Source of the DNA: Candidatus Bathyarchaeota archaeon
Lineage (GTDB): Archaea > Thermoproteota > Bathyarchaeia > Bathyarchaeales > Bathycorpusculaceae
DNA length: 64,000 nucleotides
Assembly: GCA_029879735.1 (NCBI GenBank)
Contig: JAOUPS010000002.1
Coordinates: 1-64,000 of the forward strand
Reading direction: 5' to 3'
Shown here: positions 53,240-62,745 of the stretch, in pieces
Position numbering within the stretch: position 1 is the stretch's first letter
Layout of the letters: every line of letters begins with the position of its first letter
The notes under the pieces: generated by a model
What the model was told of the DNA's origin: nothing
Databases searched by the model: none
The model's input: only the letters and a program-made list of their open reading frames with translations
Program-made: the position numbers and the translations under genes

Positions 53240-55603
53240 TCAGCCTAGAATCTTCTTTTTGATGGCGTCGCGTTTTTCAGCTGGTAGAGGACCGAATTTT
53301 TTGATTCTTTCAGTGAATCTTGTGAATAAGTCTGCGGCTTTCTTGTAGACTGGGAGTGGCACGTAGCTGTAGCGGACTCGCATGCTTTTGATTTCAAACT
53401 CTGCTAGTGAACGTCCCATTTCAATCATTCGTTTCTTTGTGAACTCTTCGTGTATGTGTTCCTGTCCCTCGATCACTAGGATGCCGTCAGCTCCATAGGC
53501 AAAGGCGTGAAGCAGGTGTTTTAGGCCCAGGATGGCTGTTGATGGAACAGGCACGATTCGGATGTTTTCTGGGTAGTTGACGCGGTCAAGTCCAAGAAAG
53601 TCCATGCCCGTGTATCCAACGTTCTTGTCAACAAACGCGACTATCCTAACCTCGTCGGGTTCCTTGTCACTGAGGACACCCCTCAGATGAGCGAGTATCT
53701 GCTTCGTTGTTGAATTCTTGAAGTCGATAGCTTCTCTTGGACAGACGGGTATGCAAGCACCGCAACCGGTGCACATGAAGGGGTTGATCTCGGCTTTGCC
53801 CTCTTGCATGGTTATCGCGTTTACTGGACATGTTTCGATGCAGATGCCGCATCCGTCGCATAACTCTGAAATCACGTAGGCTTTTTCGGGACTTGTGGTG
53901 ATGTACTCGCTTTTGAGGAACAGAGAAGCCTTAGAAGCAGCCCCCAGCGCGTCGGAAACCGTGTCACGCACGTCCTTCGGACTCAGACCGCATCCACATG
54001 CAAAGACTCCTGTGACCAGCGAGTCAACAGGATCAAGCTTCGGATGCTTCTCTTGAATGAATCCGTCTTCACCTATGGCCACTTTCATCTTGTCTGCGAG
54101 CTCTTTGAGTCCAGAAGGTGGAACCATAGGCGTGGCCAATGCCACCAAATCGAATTCTTCTTCTGTTACGCTGTCCGCTAGAGTGTCTTCAGCCAAGACA
54201 ACAAGTTTGCCGTTGTTGTTCTTCCAGACTTCAGCCACCTTTCCGCGCACAAAAACGACTCCAGCTTCTTGGTCCCGCCAGTAAAGCTCTTCGTAGCCCT
54301 TGCCAGTAGCTCTGATATCCGTGTAGTAGATGGAAACGTCTATTCCAAGCATTTTCTTGAGCAGAAAAGCCTGCTTCAAAGCGTACATGCAGCATATGCG
54401 GCTGCAGTAAATAATATGGTTTTTATCTCTTGAACCGGCACAGAGCACTATCGCCATTTTTCTAACGTCGCTGCCGTCAGCCCTTTTCACGAAGCCACTC
54501 GTGGGACCCGCGGCTGAAGTAAGCCTCTCCAAATCCATCATGGTTATGACATCTTTGTAAATGCCATATCCGTAATTCTCAAGCTTTCGAGCGTCGTAAA
54601 GCTCGTAGCCCGTAGCCATGATTATAGCGCCTACTTTCAAATCGATTGTTTTTCCCTTGTCTTCTAGGTTTATGGCTTTTGAGGGGCATAGTTTCTCGCA
54701 TTTTCCGCATTTTGTACAAGCGTCAAAGTCTATGACATAAGCGGATGGCACTGCTTGTGGGAACTCTATGTAAGCCGCTTTTCTCTGAGATAAGCCTTCA
54801 TTGAATCCGTCTGGCACAGTTACCGGACACACTTTTACGCATACACCACAGCTTCTGCATTTGTCAACATCCACGCCTCTTGGTTTCATGAAAACCTTAA
54901 CGTCAAAGTTGCCTGGTCGTCCACTAACCTCTTGAACCTCAGCGTAAGTAAGTAGATGAACGTTTGGGTTTCTGCCAACCTCGGCCATTCTTGGCGTAAG
55001 TATGCATTGGGCACAATCAAGGGTTGGAAAAACCTTCGTCAGTTTTGCCATGTTTCCTCCGATGGTCGGTTTTCTATCCACAACATGAACGTTAAAGCCT
55101 AAATAACCAAGTTCAAGGGCTGCGGTTATTCCGGCAATACCCCCGCCTACGATCAGCATTTCCCTTGTGCCTTTTTCACTTATTGTTTCTAAAGGTTCAA
55201 GTTCAAGACTGCGCTCATAGCTTCCTCTGATTAAGGATATTGCTTTCTTTGTGGCTTCTTCAGACGGTTGTGGACCGTGAGCCCACGAGTCTTGTTCTCT
55301 GATGTTTACAAACTCAAGCATGTAAGGGTTTAAGCCTGCACGTTCTAGGACGCTTTGAAAAGTGGGAAGGTGCATTCTCGGCGTGCAGCTGGCAACTACG
55401 GCTCTGTCTAGATCCTTCTTCTTTATGGCGTCAATTATCATTTCCTGGGCTGGTTTCGAGCATAAATATTTGTTGTATTTAGCTACAACAACTCCTTCCC
55501 AGTTCTTGACGGCTTCAAGTACAGCATTTACATCAACAACATTGCCTATGTTTCCGCCGCACTCGCAGACGAAGATGCCGATTTTCGATGACTTTTTCTC
55601 CAT
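53240..55603 (-). CDS. hdrA: HdrA-MvhD fusion, heterodisulfide reductase subunit A-like
   Basis: A 787-aa protein. The N-terminus has the HdrA cysteine block (FVCECGGNI). The FAD site is LIVGGGIAGITAALELGYLG near 150. Ferredoxin-type clusters occur near 248 (CRSCGVCVKVCP), 295 (CTKCGKCEKLCP), 582 (CDGCGICIETCP) and 612 (CTGCGACIPVCP). From about 650 the MvhD/FlpD domain follows (VRIVAFVDKNVGYTG ... IRIVPVP), but the usual cluster cysteines are replaced (CxxC by D/V; GCHPGDC-type by EGQEHIHEE). HdrA normally bifurcates electrons between ferredoxin and disulfide or other acceptors. The HdrD-like gene is divergent. Confidence 0.88.
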   Translation of the reverse strand: MEKKSSKIGIFVCECGGNIGNVVDVNAVLEAVKNWEGVVVAKYNKYLCSKPAQEMIIDAIKKKDLDRAVVASCTPRMHLPTFQSVLERAGLNPYMLEFVNIREQDSWAHGPQPSEEATKKAISLIRGSYERSLELEPLETISEKGTREMLIVGGGIAGITAALELGYLGFNVHVVDRKPTIGGNMAKLTKVFPTLDCAQCILTPRMAEVGRNPNVHLLTYAEVQEVSGRPGNFDVKVFMKPRGVDVDKCRSCGVCVKVCPVTVPDGFNEGLSQRKAAYIEFPQAVPSAYVIDFDACTKCGKCEKLCPSKAINLEDKGKTIDLKVGAIIMATGYELYDARKLENYGYGIYKDVITMMDLERLTSAAGPTSGFVKRADGSDVRKMAIVLCAGSRDKNHIIYCSRICCMYALKQAFLLKKMLGIDVSIYYTDIRATGKGYEELYWRDQEAGVVFVRGKVAEVWKNNNGKLVVLAEDTLADSVTEEEFDLVALATPMVPPSGLKELADKMKVAIGEDGFIQEKHPKLDPVDSLVTGVFACGCGLSPKDVRDTVSDALGAASKASLFLKSEYITTSPEKAYVISELCDGCGICIETCPVNAITMQEGKAEINPFMCTGCGACIPVCPREAIDFKNSTTKQILAHLRGVLSDKEPDEVRIVAFVDKNVGYTGMDFLGLDRVNYPENIRIVPVPSTAILGLKHLLHAFAYGADGILVIEGQEHIHEEFTKKRMIEMGRSLAEFEIKSMRVRYSYVPLPVYKKAADLFTRFTERIKKFGPLPAEKRDAIKKKILG

Positions 55604-55690
55604 TAACTGTAATCCCTCGGTTTCATTGATTGTTTTGATTCATACTGAGGAAAACGCTTAAAAAATGTTATGTTGCCATTTTAGGCAAAT

Positions 55691-56812
55691 GTGATATTGA
55701 AAATGAACGCTCAAGAGCTCGTTCAGAAACATAAACTGCTTGAATGCATTCAATGTGGGATGTGTACGGGAAGCTGTCCTGTCTCCAGAAAAGCCAGCTT
55801 AAACGTTAGAAAGTACATGCGCGAGGTCGCTTTCAACGGCAAGCTGACCATACATCCACAGAACGAGTTGTGGAGCTGCACAACATGCGCGACGTGTGGA
55901 ATCCGCTGTCCTAAGGAAATAAATCCATACGAGTTTCTAATCGATATCCGTAGCTTGGCAGTTGAAGGAGGCCAAATCGCACCTACGATCCGAGACGCTT
56001 TGGAAAGCATTTTCAAAAACGGCAATCCGTGGGAAAGAATAAGGAGCAAAAGGTCTGAATGGGCTCAAGACCTAAACGTCAAGCATGTCTCACAAGGAGC
56101 TGAAATCCTATACTTTGTCGGTTGCACACCCGCCTACGACCCACGAGTCCAAGAAGTGGCGAAAAGTCTCTTGAAATGTTTTGAAAAAGCTGAAGTAAAC
56201 TTTGGAACTTTGGGTGACGAGGAAAACTGTTGTGGAGGCGAAGTCTATGGCATGGGTGAAAAAGGTTTGTTCGAGTTTCTAGTCGAGGAAAACATGAAAA
56301 TCTTCAACAAGTATAGCATTAAACAGGTTGTTACAGCTTGTCCCCACTCCTACCACACTTTCAAAAACCGATATGAACAGACAACCTTCGAGGTTCAACA
56401 TCACACGCAATTGCTCGCCAGCCTAATTGAAAGCGGAAAACTGTCATTCTCAAGGCAAGTAAACAAGAAAGTCATCTATCACGACCCATGCTATTTGGGC
56501 AAGCAAAACGGTGTTTACGATGAGCCCAGAAAGGTTATTGAAGCCATACCTGGCACAGAACTGTTGGAATTTGACCGCTCAAGAGCACGGAGTCTCTGCT
56601 GCGAAGGCGCCGGCGGAAGGATGTGGATCGACATTCCCGGTGAACGCCTAGCAGAGGTCCGCGTCAGGAATGCTGCTGAATCTGGAGCAGAAATATTAGC
56701 GGTTGCATGTCCCTTCTGCCTCTTGACATTCGAAGATGCCGTCAAGATAACTGGTTACGAAGGCAAGATTCAGGTGATGGACATAGCAGAATTAGTTTCG
56801 CTTGCTCTGTGA
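55691..56812 (+). CDS. HdrD/HdrBC-like Fe-S oxidoreductase
   Basis: A 373-aa protein; ATG 55703 may be the true start. Two [4Fe-4S] motifs occur early (CIQCGMCTGSCPVSR; CTTCATCGIRCPKE). Two CCG domains follow: VGCTPAYDP ... ENCCGGEVYG and HDPCYLGKQNG ... RSLCCEGAGG, ending with ACPFCLLTF. CCG domains hold non-cubane clusters that reduce disulfides in HdrB/HdrD and relatives. Divergent from hdrA with 87 bp between. Together they could form a soluble Hdr-type electron module. Confidence 0.87.
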   Translation: MILKMNAQELVQKHKLLECIQCGMCTGSCPVSRKASLNVRKYMREVAFNGKLTIHPQNELWSCTTCATCGIRCPKEINPYEFLIDIRSLAVEGGQIAPTIRDALESIFKNGNPWERIRSKRSEWAQDLNVKHVSQGAEILYFVGCTPAYDPRVQEVAKSLLKCFEKAEVNFGTLGDEENCCGGEVYGMGEKGLFEFLVEENMKIFNKYSIKQVVTACPHSYHTFKNRYEQTTFEVQHHTQLLASLIESGKLSFSRQVNKKVIYHDPCYLGKQNGVYDEPRKVIEAIPGTELLEFDRSRARSLCCEGAGGRMWIDIPGERLAEVRVRNAAESGAEILAVACPFCLLTFEDAVKITGYEGKIQVMDIAELVSLAL

Positions 56813-56834
56813 ATCAGCATTAAGATCGTTGCCA

Positions 56835-57905
56835 TTACTTGCTTTTGAAGTATGGGATTATCTCTTCACTGTACGCCTTCATCACTTGGCGGGGGTCGGG
56901 TCCCACATTCAGTAGCAGAAAGTGTTTAACACCGGCTTTTGTGAACTCGTCTATTTTGTTTATGCAATCTTCTACGGTTCCGGCTATAGAAAACTCGATT
57001 GCAGCTTCCGTTGGAATCAATTCGCCATAGGCTAGAAATTTCTCTACCCATTCAGAATTTAGAAGTGCTTTAAAGTATGATATTGATTGAAGTTCCTCGG
57101 GTAGTTCAATGTCGTAACCTGCTTCTCTCAACAGGTCTGGCGAGGGTATCACTTGAGACCTTATCTTTTCAATTTGCTTGTAAGCATCTTCAGCCTTTTC
57201 AGTAACAGACGTATACAGATACACTCCCGTATCTATATCGTCCAAGGATCTGCCTGCCTTTCCAGCTCCTTCTTTGACCAACTTAAGGCGTTCTTTATAC
57301 AACCTTGGAGAAAGCGGGATTGAAAGCCAACCATCAGCCATCTCCCCTGTTAACCTAAGCGTGCGTGGACCGTTTGCCCCAAAGTATATGGGTACCCTGC
57401 CTTTAACGGGATTGATCTGCAAAAAGGCGTCTTTCAGTCTCCAGAAACGTCCTTCATAATTTAACACCTCGCCAGACCAGAGCTTACGCATAATTGTTAC
57501 AGCCTCAACTAGTTTCGAAATAGGCTTTTTCCATTCTATTCCAAAGGGTTCAAGGTTCATCGCTTCCCCGGCCCCGAGTCCTAGTATTACACGGCCGCCT
57601 GAAATTTGATCTACGGTGGCAACTTTTTGAGCGAGAACTGCAGGGTGGTATCTGTGGGGATCGGTGACACAGGTTCCTAAAGCCGCCTTTTCTGTTACCG
57701 TTGCGGTCGCAGCCAGCGTAGACCAAGCCTCCGGCACGATTCCTGGAGGTATAAACAAAATGTGATCGGGAACCCATATCGAGTCGAAACCAGCTTCTTC
57801 GTTGACCTTGGCTATTCTAAATAATTTCTCCACGGGAGTAGCCGGAATGGGCAGGAAGCAGCCGAACCTAATGTTGCTCTCAGTCAACTCCATAGCTTTC
57901 ACCAA
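56835..57905 (-). CDS. F420-dependent/luciferase-like oxidoreductase
   Basis: A 356-aa LLM-family protein: FRIAKVNEEAGFDSIWVPDH, ISGGRVILGLGAGEAMNLEP and RVPIYFGANGPRTLRLTGEMADGW-type sequence (GANGPRTLRL). Archaeal members such as Mer use F420 on C1 carriers or alcohols. The substrate is unclear. ATG 57893 is an alternative start. A paralogue at 62.7-63.9 kb is frameshifted. Confidence 0.85.
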   Translation of the reverse strand: MVKAMELTESNIRFGCFLPIPATPVEKLFRIAKVNEEAGFDSIWVPDHILFIPPGIVPEAWSTLAATATVTEKAALGTCVTDPHRYHPAVLAQKVATVDQISGGRVILGLGAGEAMNLEPFGIEWKKPISKLVEAVTIMRKLWSGEVLNYEGRFWRLKDAFLQINPVKGRVPIYFGANGPRTLRLTGEMADGWLSIPLSPRLYKERLKLVKEGAGKAGRSLDDIDTGVYLYTSVTEKAEDAYKQIEKIRSQVIPSPDLLREAGYDIELPEELQSISYFKALLNSEWVEKFLAYGELIPTEAAIEFSIAGTVEDCINKIDEFTKAGVKHFLLLNVGPDPRQVMKAYSEEIIPYFKSK

Positions 57906-58099
57906 TGAAGCACTTTATCATGTTCCCCTTATTTTGATTTCGCCGAAATTTTGTGTTAAGATTCTTGAATAAGCCTTGTCCGCTTCTGGAGATACAGAGT
58001 AGTGGGGCACACTGAAAACACTTGATTTTCAAATCTGATTTTGTAAAAAACGTATGAGAAGACTTTTATGGAAATTGATGTTTTTAGTAGAGCAAAAAG

Positions 58100-58912
58100 G
58101 TGAGCGTTATGGAATACAAGTACTTGATTTACGAAAAAGCTGCGAGTTTCTTGACGCCAGAGGAAGAGAACATAGCCATAATAACATTGAATAGACCTGA
58201 TGCCCTAAACGCCCTAAGTAGAGGTTTACTAGAAGAACTGGATAACGTACTCGAAGAGATAAGAAAAGATGGCAAGATCAGAAGCGTCGTTATCACGGGG
58301 GCGGGCAGAGCTTTCAGTTCAGGGTTCGACTTAAGCGAAGCTGGAGCGGGCGATGAAGCTGATATGAAAGCTGGCATGGAGTTGGGCCAAAAAGTTTTCG
58401 ACAAGATAGAAACCTTCGATAAACCTGTAATAGCCGCAATAAACGGATACGCGCTAGGCGGAGGGCTCGAAATGGCAGCGGCATGTGACCTGAGAATTGC
58501 ATCAGAAAAGGCTAGTCTTGGAAACACCGAAGTGAATTTAGGATTGATTCCCTCGTGGGGAGGATGCGTTCGAATTCCGAAACTCATCGGAAGAGCTAAT
58601 GCTGCCCAGATACTTCTAATGGGAGAACGATTTGACGCTAAAGAAGCCGAGAGGCTTGGGCTTCTTAACAAGGTTGTTGCTCCCGACGAGTTGAAGTCAA
58701 CGGCAATGTATCTTGCCGGACAATTGGCCACAAAAGCCCCCATAGCAATGCGGCTAGTCAAGAATATACTTTCAAAGGCCATGGAAATCAGCATGGAAGA
58801 AGGAAACAAGATGATGATCAAAGGCGGCATAACGTGCATGAAGTCTGAAGACATCATCGAAGGAATCTCTGCCTTCTTTGAAAAAAGAACACCTAAATTT
58901 AAAGGCAAATAA
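58100..58912 (+). CDS. Enoyl-CoA hydratase/crotonase family protein
   Basis: A 270-aa crotonase: GAGRAFSSGFDLSEA and NGYALGGGLEMAAACDLRIA form the oxyanion hole and active-site region; the C-terminus is normal. Start GTG 58100 or ATG 58109. It hydrates unsaturated acyl-CoA and precedes the hydroxyacyl-CoA dehydratase genes on the same strand, 91 bp apart, so they may act in one pathway. Confidence 0.88.
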   Translation: MSVMEYKYLIYEKAASFLTPEEENIAIITLNRPDALNALSRGLLEELDNVLEEIRKDGKIRSVVITGAGRAFSSGFDLSEAGAGDEADMKAGMELGQKVFDKIETFDKPVIAAINGYALGGGLEMAAACDLRIASEKASLGNTEVNLGLIPSWGGCVRIPKLIGRANAAQILLMGERFDAKEAERLGLLNKVVAPDELKSTAMYLAGQLATKAPIAMRLVKNILSKAMEISMEEGNKMMIKGGITCMKSEDIIEGISAFFEKRTPKFKGK

Positions 58913-59003
58913 GCCAACACTCTCTTTTTCTTTTGTTTTTCTAGAAGCTACTGGATAATATATAGCAACTAGTTTTTATCTAACCTCATTTTTACTTTAG
59001 GCC

Positions 59004-60092
59004 ATGAAGATACCAATTGGTATACGTGACTTGTGCGAGAATCCCACGGAAATATTGAACCGATATGAAGATTCTGGAGTCAAGGTGATCGGATTTACAT
59101 GTAGCTATGTTCCTGAAGAGCTGATCATTTCAGCTGGACTCCAGCCTTACAGAATCACAAATATTGGGGCAAACACAAGTGCCCTGACACCAAGCTTTGT
59201 GTGTCCATTTGCTAGCGCCACGTTAGAAAACATAATCAAACATGAAGACTTCTTTAGCGGATTTATCGTAGCCCATACCTGTGATCCTATGTGGAGACTC
59301 TACGATATACTGAAGAAAAAAATCGGCAAGCCATTATTTCTCCTGAGAGTGCCGCATAACACAGACAACGAGTTGTCGCTTGATTTTTTCAGAATGGAGC
59401 TTATGAGATTTAAAAAATTTCTCGAGAAGAACTTTGAGACAAGGATTGATCATAGCGCACTATTTAGCTCCATCGAATTGTGCAATGAAAGCAGAGATCT
59501 GCTCAAAAGTATCTACGTGTTAAACAGCGGTGGCGAGTACAAGATCAATGCATTCGACCGCTTTCACCTCGTTCTTGCAAGCATGTGGATGCCAAAACCA
59601 GAAATCAATACGCAAATCAAAGCATTGAACTTCAATAATGGCGAAACTTATGGTGATGTGAGGTTGCACCTAAACGGTACAGCTATTTACGATCTTGTTT
59701 TGCTAAAGACGATAGAAGAGTCCGGCGGATTCGCTGCATCCGATGACTTGTGCACAGGCTCCAGATACTTCTGGAGCAATGTCGAGAAATCTGAAGATCC
59801 CATTTCAGCGTTAAGTAATAGATATCTTAAGAGAACGCCTTGTCCTTCCCATGCTCCTCTTGAACAGAGGCTTGAATACATAAATTTCATGATTGAAGAG
59901 TTTAAGGTGCAAGGGGTCTTAACATTTGCCGAAGGGTTCTGCGACCCAATCTTATATGATAGCGTGCACATAAGAAACATGCTTGCCAAAAAAGGAATCC
60001 CCACAATGGTCATAGATTATGAAAATCCAGCCCAAGAGATCGGCAGAATCAAGACCAGAGTTGAAGCATTCATTGAATCTATAAGTGGTTGA
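59004..60092 (+). CDS. 2-hydroxyacyl-CoA dehydratase / benzoyl-CoA reductase-type subunit
   Basis: A 362-aa HGD-D family protein. Cluster cysteines are visible in FTCSYVPEELIISAGLQPYR, FVCPFASATLEN and HTCDPMWRLYD. The family pairs two subunits around [4Fe-4S] clusters and needs an ATP-driven activator, which is not in the window. It may dehydrate 2-hydroxyacyl-CoA in amino-acid fermentation or reduce an aromatic ring. It is followed one base later by the partner subunit. Confidence 0.82.
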   Translation: MKIPIGIRDLCENPTEILNRYEDSGVKVIGFTCSYVPEELIISAGLQPYRITNIGANTSALTPSFVCPFASATLENIIKHEDFFSGFIVAHTCDPMWRLYDILKKKIGKPLFLLRVPHNTDNELSLDFFRMELMRFKKFLEKNFETRIDHSALFSSIELCNESRDLLKSIYVLNSGGEYKINAFDRFHLVLASMWMPKPEINTQIKALNFNNGETYGDVRLHLNGTAIYDLVLLKTIEESGGFAASDDLCTGSRYFWSNVEKSEDPISALSNRYLKRTPCPSHAPLEQRLEYINFMIEEFKVQGVLTFAEGFCDPILYDSVHIRNMLAKKGIPTMVIDYENPAQEIGRIKTRVEAFIESISG

Positions 60093-61305
60093 AATGAGCT
60101 TACAAAGAAAAAAGAGCCGTGTTCTTCAAACAACGAAAAAAATAGGCGAGCTTATCATGGCATACTTTTCACAGACTTCGGATGCAAAGGCCCAAGGTAA
60201 GCCGGTTGCCTGGGTAACCGTGTTCACGCCTGTCGAACTGCTATACGCTATGGATGTTTATCCAATCGCTCCCGAACACTTCGGTGCGATGTGCAGTGCT
60301 CGCGGTTTCATACTGGATTATCTTCAAGAAGCCGAAAGGGAAGGATACTCCCAAAATTTATGCTCATACAGCAGGTGTTCTCTGGGTTATGTTCTCAGCG
60401 GAACGAGCGGACTCATGCCCCCTCCCGACATTCTGGTGACTTTTAGGAATTCATGCGACGTCTACGTTAAATGGTGGCAGAGTCTCCACATGCATCTTGG
60501 AACACCCTTGTTTGTAGGTGAGACTCCCTATGTTTTGACGTCAGAGGACTTGGACAACTACGTTCTGGATTACGTTGTCAAACAGTTAGAGCAGCTGGTG
60601 GAGATGGCTGAGGAAAAGTTCGGGTCAAGGCTTGACATGGAAAAGCTTGCAGACATCGTGAGGCTTTCGGATAAAGCGAGTGAGCTGTGGCTTGAAACCT
60701 TGAAACTTAGAAGATTCAGACCGTGCCCGCTCGGGGGCAGAGACTCAGCTTCAGACATTTTTCCACTTGTGGTTATGCAAGGAACAACTGAAGCCGTCGA
60801 ATTTTACGAGGAGCTTCTGGAAGAGGTTAAGCAAAAAGTCAACATGGGGGAGGGCGTATTAGAAAATGAGAGGTTTAGATTGCTGTTCGATGGAATATGG
60901 CTTTGGCACGCGTTTGATCTCATAAAATACTTCGAGGATAGGGGAGCAGTTTTTGTCTACGAGCCTTACAGTGATGCTTGGGCTTACAGGCTTGACGCAT
61001 CAAAACCGTTAGAAAGTATAGCACGAAAGATTTTGGCTATGGGCTTGAATGTTGACATAGATATACGAACTGAAAGATTTTCAGAGAGTATCGAGGAGTT
61101 TCAAATAGACGGAGCCGTCTTGTTCTCTAACAGAAGCTGCAAGACATGGTCGACCCCACAGCTAGTGACAGCAGATATACTGAACAAGAATTTCAATGTC
61201 CCTTACCTTCTCTTTGAAGCTGACATGGCTGATCCTAGGCAGTATGCTGAAGCCCAAATCAAGAATAGAATCGATGCCTTTCTGGAGGTTTTAGGTGAAA
61301 GATGA
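60085..61305 (+). CDS. 2-hydroxyacyl-CoA dehydratase / benzoyl-CoA reductase-type subunit, partner
   Basis: A 406-aa second HGD-D/BcrB-like subunit: VAWVTVFTPVELLYAMDVYP, MCSARGFILDYLQEAE, CSYSRCSLGYVLSG and FRNSCDVYVKWWQ are the conserved core with cluster cysteines. The start is ATG 60094 or GTG 60085, next to the stop of the first subunit. The dimer partner and operon position match other systems of this type. Confidence 0.82.
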   Translation: MVEMSLQRKKSRVLQTTKKIGELIMAYFSQTSDAKAQGKPVAWVTVFTPVELLYAMDVYPIAPEHFGAMCSARGFILDYLQEAEREGYSQNLCSYSRCSLGYVLSGTSGLMPPPDILVTFRNSCDVYVKWWQSLHMHLGTPLFVGETPYVLTSEDLDNYVLDYVVKQLEQLVEMAEEKFGSRLDMEKLADIVRLSDKASELWLETLKLRRFRPCPLGGRDSASDIFPLVVMQGTTEAVEFYEELLEEVKQKVNMGEGVLENERFRLLFDGIWLWHAFDLIKYFEDRGAVFVYEPYSDAWAYRLDASKPLESIARKILAMGLNVDIDIRTERFSESIEEFQIDGAVLFSNRSCKTWSTPQLVTADILNKNFNVPYLLFEADMADPRQYAEAQIKNRIDAFLEVLGER

Positions 61306-61447
61306 AGAAATGGGGATATCTCGTGCGCGCTCATGATTTGTTGTTGTAGGCCCCCTAGGGAGGTCACAACGGCATTTAAGCCAGTTTCTGGGCAATTGGA
61401 AGAGAACTTTTATCACATGTTTTCGTTGGCTGGAACTCTTTCACTTG

Positions 61448-61585
61448 TCATCGTCTACGAGGTTCGTGACGACGACAACTAAACCGTTCAGAAGTAGTAG
61501 TCCGATAGGCCTTAGCGATTACTCCTTCTTTTGCGGCCTCGATCAATTCAAGATCTTCTTTACTAAGTTCGGTTTTTGACTCCAA
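61448..61585 (-). pseudogene. Remnant of a cytidine-deaminase-like gene (tentative)
   Basis: A 45-aa frame. ELSKEDLELIEAAKEGVIAK followed by AYR resembles the N-terminus of cytidine/blasticidin deaminases, but the zinc motifs are absent and the frame ends early. Truncated or unrelated. The surrounding gap 61306-61624 also has a GTGCGCGC block at 61323 and no other feature. Confidence 0.3.
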
Positions 61586-61624
61586 TGCACACGCCTCATG
61601 GAACGTTCGTGCAATTAGCTTATC

Positions 61625-62659
61625 TTACTCAAAATCTTTGAGCATAATATATGCTTGTTCTTCAGTATAAGCTATTTTTATTAAAAAATCGGCTATTTCT
61701 TGCTTATCTTGGTTTAACGCTGCTCTGCACAGCTGCATAATCTTCTTTCCAGAGCGTCTAAACAATATCGATGCTTCAGTCCAGTTACTTACATTGTATT
61801 TGTTTGTCAACGTGTTAAGTACATCCGCTTGCCACAATCGCATCCCGTGACTATTTTCAAATGTTTCGGGCAACAGAGGCGGTGTTGTCGCATAGGTAAC
61901 CATATGCTCAAAACACTTTTTATTATCCCACTCAAATATTTCATCAGCCAATTTACGCATGGCAGGAATGCCAAACAGTCTTACTGGAGGATGTAAAAAC
62001 CGCTCGGCTTTATAGGCGAAACCCTTCTTTGCGACTTCAAGCTCAGATGGTATCTCTTCAGGAATGGTAAAAGCCCTTATGGTGTTTTTCTTGCTCATTC
62101 CTGGCACTTTGACGTCTAGAGATTTCTCAAACTCATCATAAGGTATTTTCTGAGCATTCTCGTGGCTGCAATCATGCACAGAAACAACCTGTTTCTCATC
62201 ATCATACCCGACAACAAGAACATAATGGATGGGAACATGCTGTTTCTTATATAGATCTGAGTAATAATGGAGATAATACATATCAAGGGCGCCAGCCATA
62301 ACGGGTTGTCCTTCATTAATAAGATCTTTAAGACGAGAAAAAGTGAACTTGAAACTTCTTCCCTCAATCACAGTTTCTTCGAATCCTATGATATTTGCCA
62401 AGTCTTTCATCAAATATTTGGGATTTGCACCCCAATAGACCATACGCGGTGGATCTGCCCTTTTGATGTGAAGATAAGTAAAACCAGCCATACCGCCTAC
62501 GATAGAGAGGAGGAAATCAGTATAATCCGCTCCCTTCCACGCCAAGATATCTTCCAGTCCATTAACATAGCATGTGGATTCACATACTTTATGAGGTAAT
62601 GTATGTAGCTTTTTCATATGATCTGTCTCTTCTGCGTTTTCTTTCACTAATCTAAACAA
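61625..62659 (-). CDS. BtrH-like/cysteine-peptidase-fold protein
   Basis: A 344-aa protein (ATG 62617 possible). LHTLPHKVCESTCYVNGLED at the start, with a cysteine in KVCEST and a later histidine in VPIHYVLVVGYDDEKQVVSV, and DCSHEN matches the BtrH N-terminal/C39-like fold. BtrH transfers acyl groups in butirosin synthesis; relatives have unknown substrates. It stands alone between the dehydratase pair and an LLM pseudogene. Confidence 0.72.
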   Translation of the reverse strand: MFRLVKENAEETDHMKKLHTLPHKVCESTCYVNGLEDILAWKGADYTDFLLSIVGGMAGFTYLHIKRADPPRMVYWGANPKYLMKDLANIIGFEETVIEGRSFKFTFSRLKDLINEGQPVMAGALDMYYLHYYSDLYKKQHVPIHYVLVVGYDDEKQVVSVHDCSHENAQKIPYDEFEKSLDVKVPGMSKKNTIRAFTIPEEIPSELEVAKKGFAYKAERFLHPPVRLFGIPAMRKLADEIFEWDNKKCFEHMVTYATTPPLLPETFENSHGMRLWQADVLNTLTNKYNVSNWTEASILFRRSGKKIMQLCRAALNQDKQEIADFLIKIAYTEEQAYIMLKDFE

Positions 62660-62682
62660 GCAAAGATATTAATCCTATCCAC

Positions 62683-62715
62683 AGTTGAGATGTCTCCCGC
62701 ACACCTCTATTTCTC
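62683..62715 (+). repeat. Dispersed GGAGATATCTCC-family repeat, copy R4
   Basis: AGTTGAGATGTCTCCCGCAC matches the family with three changes, followed by ACCTCTATTTCTC in place of the C/T tail. Between two minus-strand genes. Confidence 0.55.
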
Positions 62716-62745
62716 ACGTTCAATCAGGCAAGCACATTTAGATTT

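Noticed and set aside
58129-58920. Long open frame opposite the crotonase gene
   Set aside because: Mirror of the coding strand's codon bias; the crotonase motifs on the plus strand are decisive.
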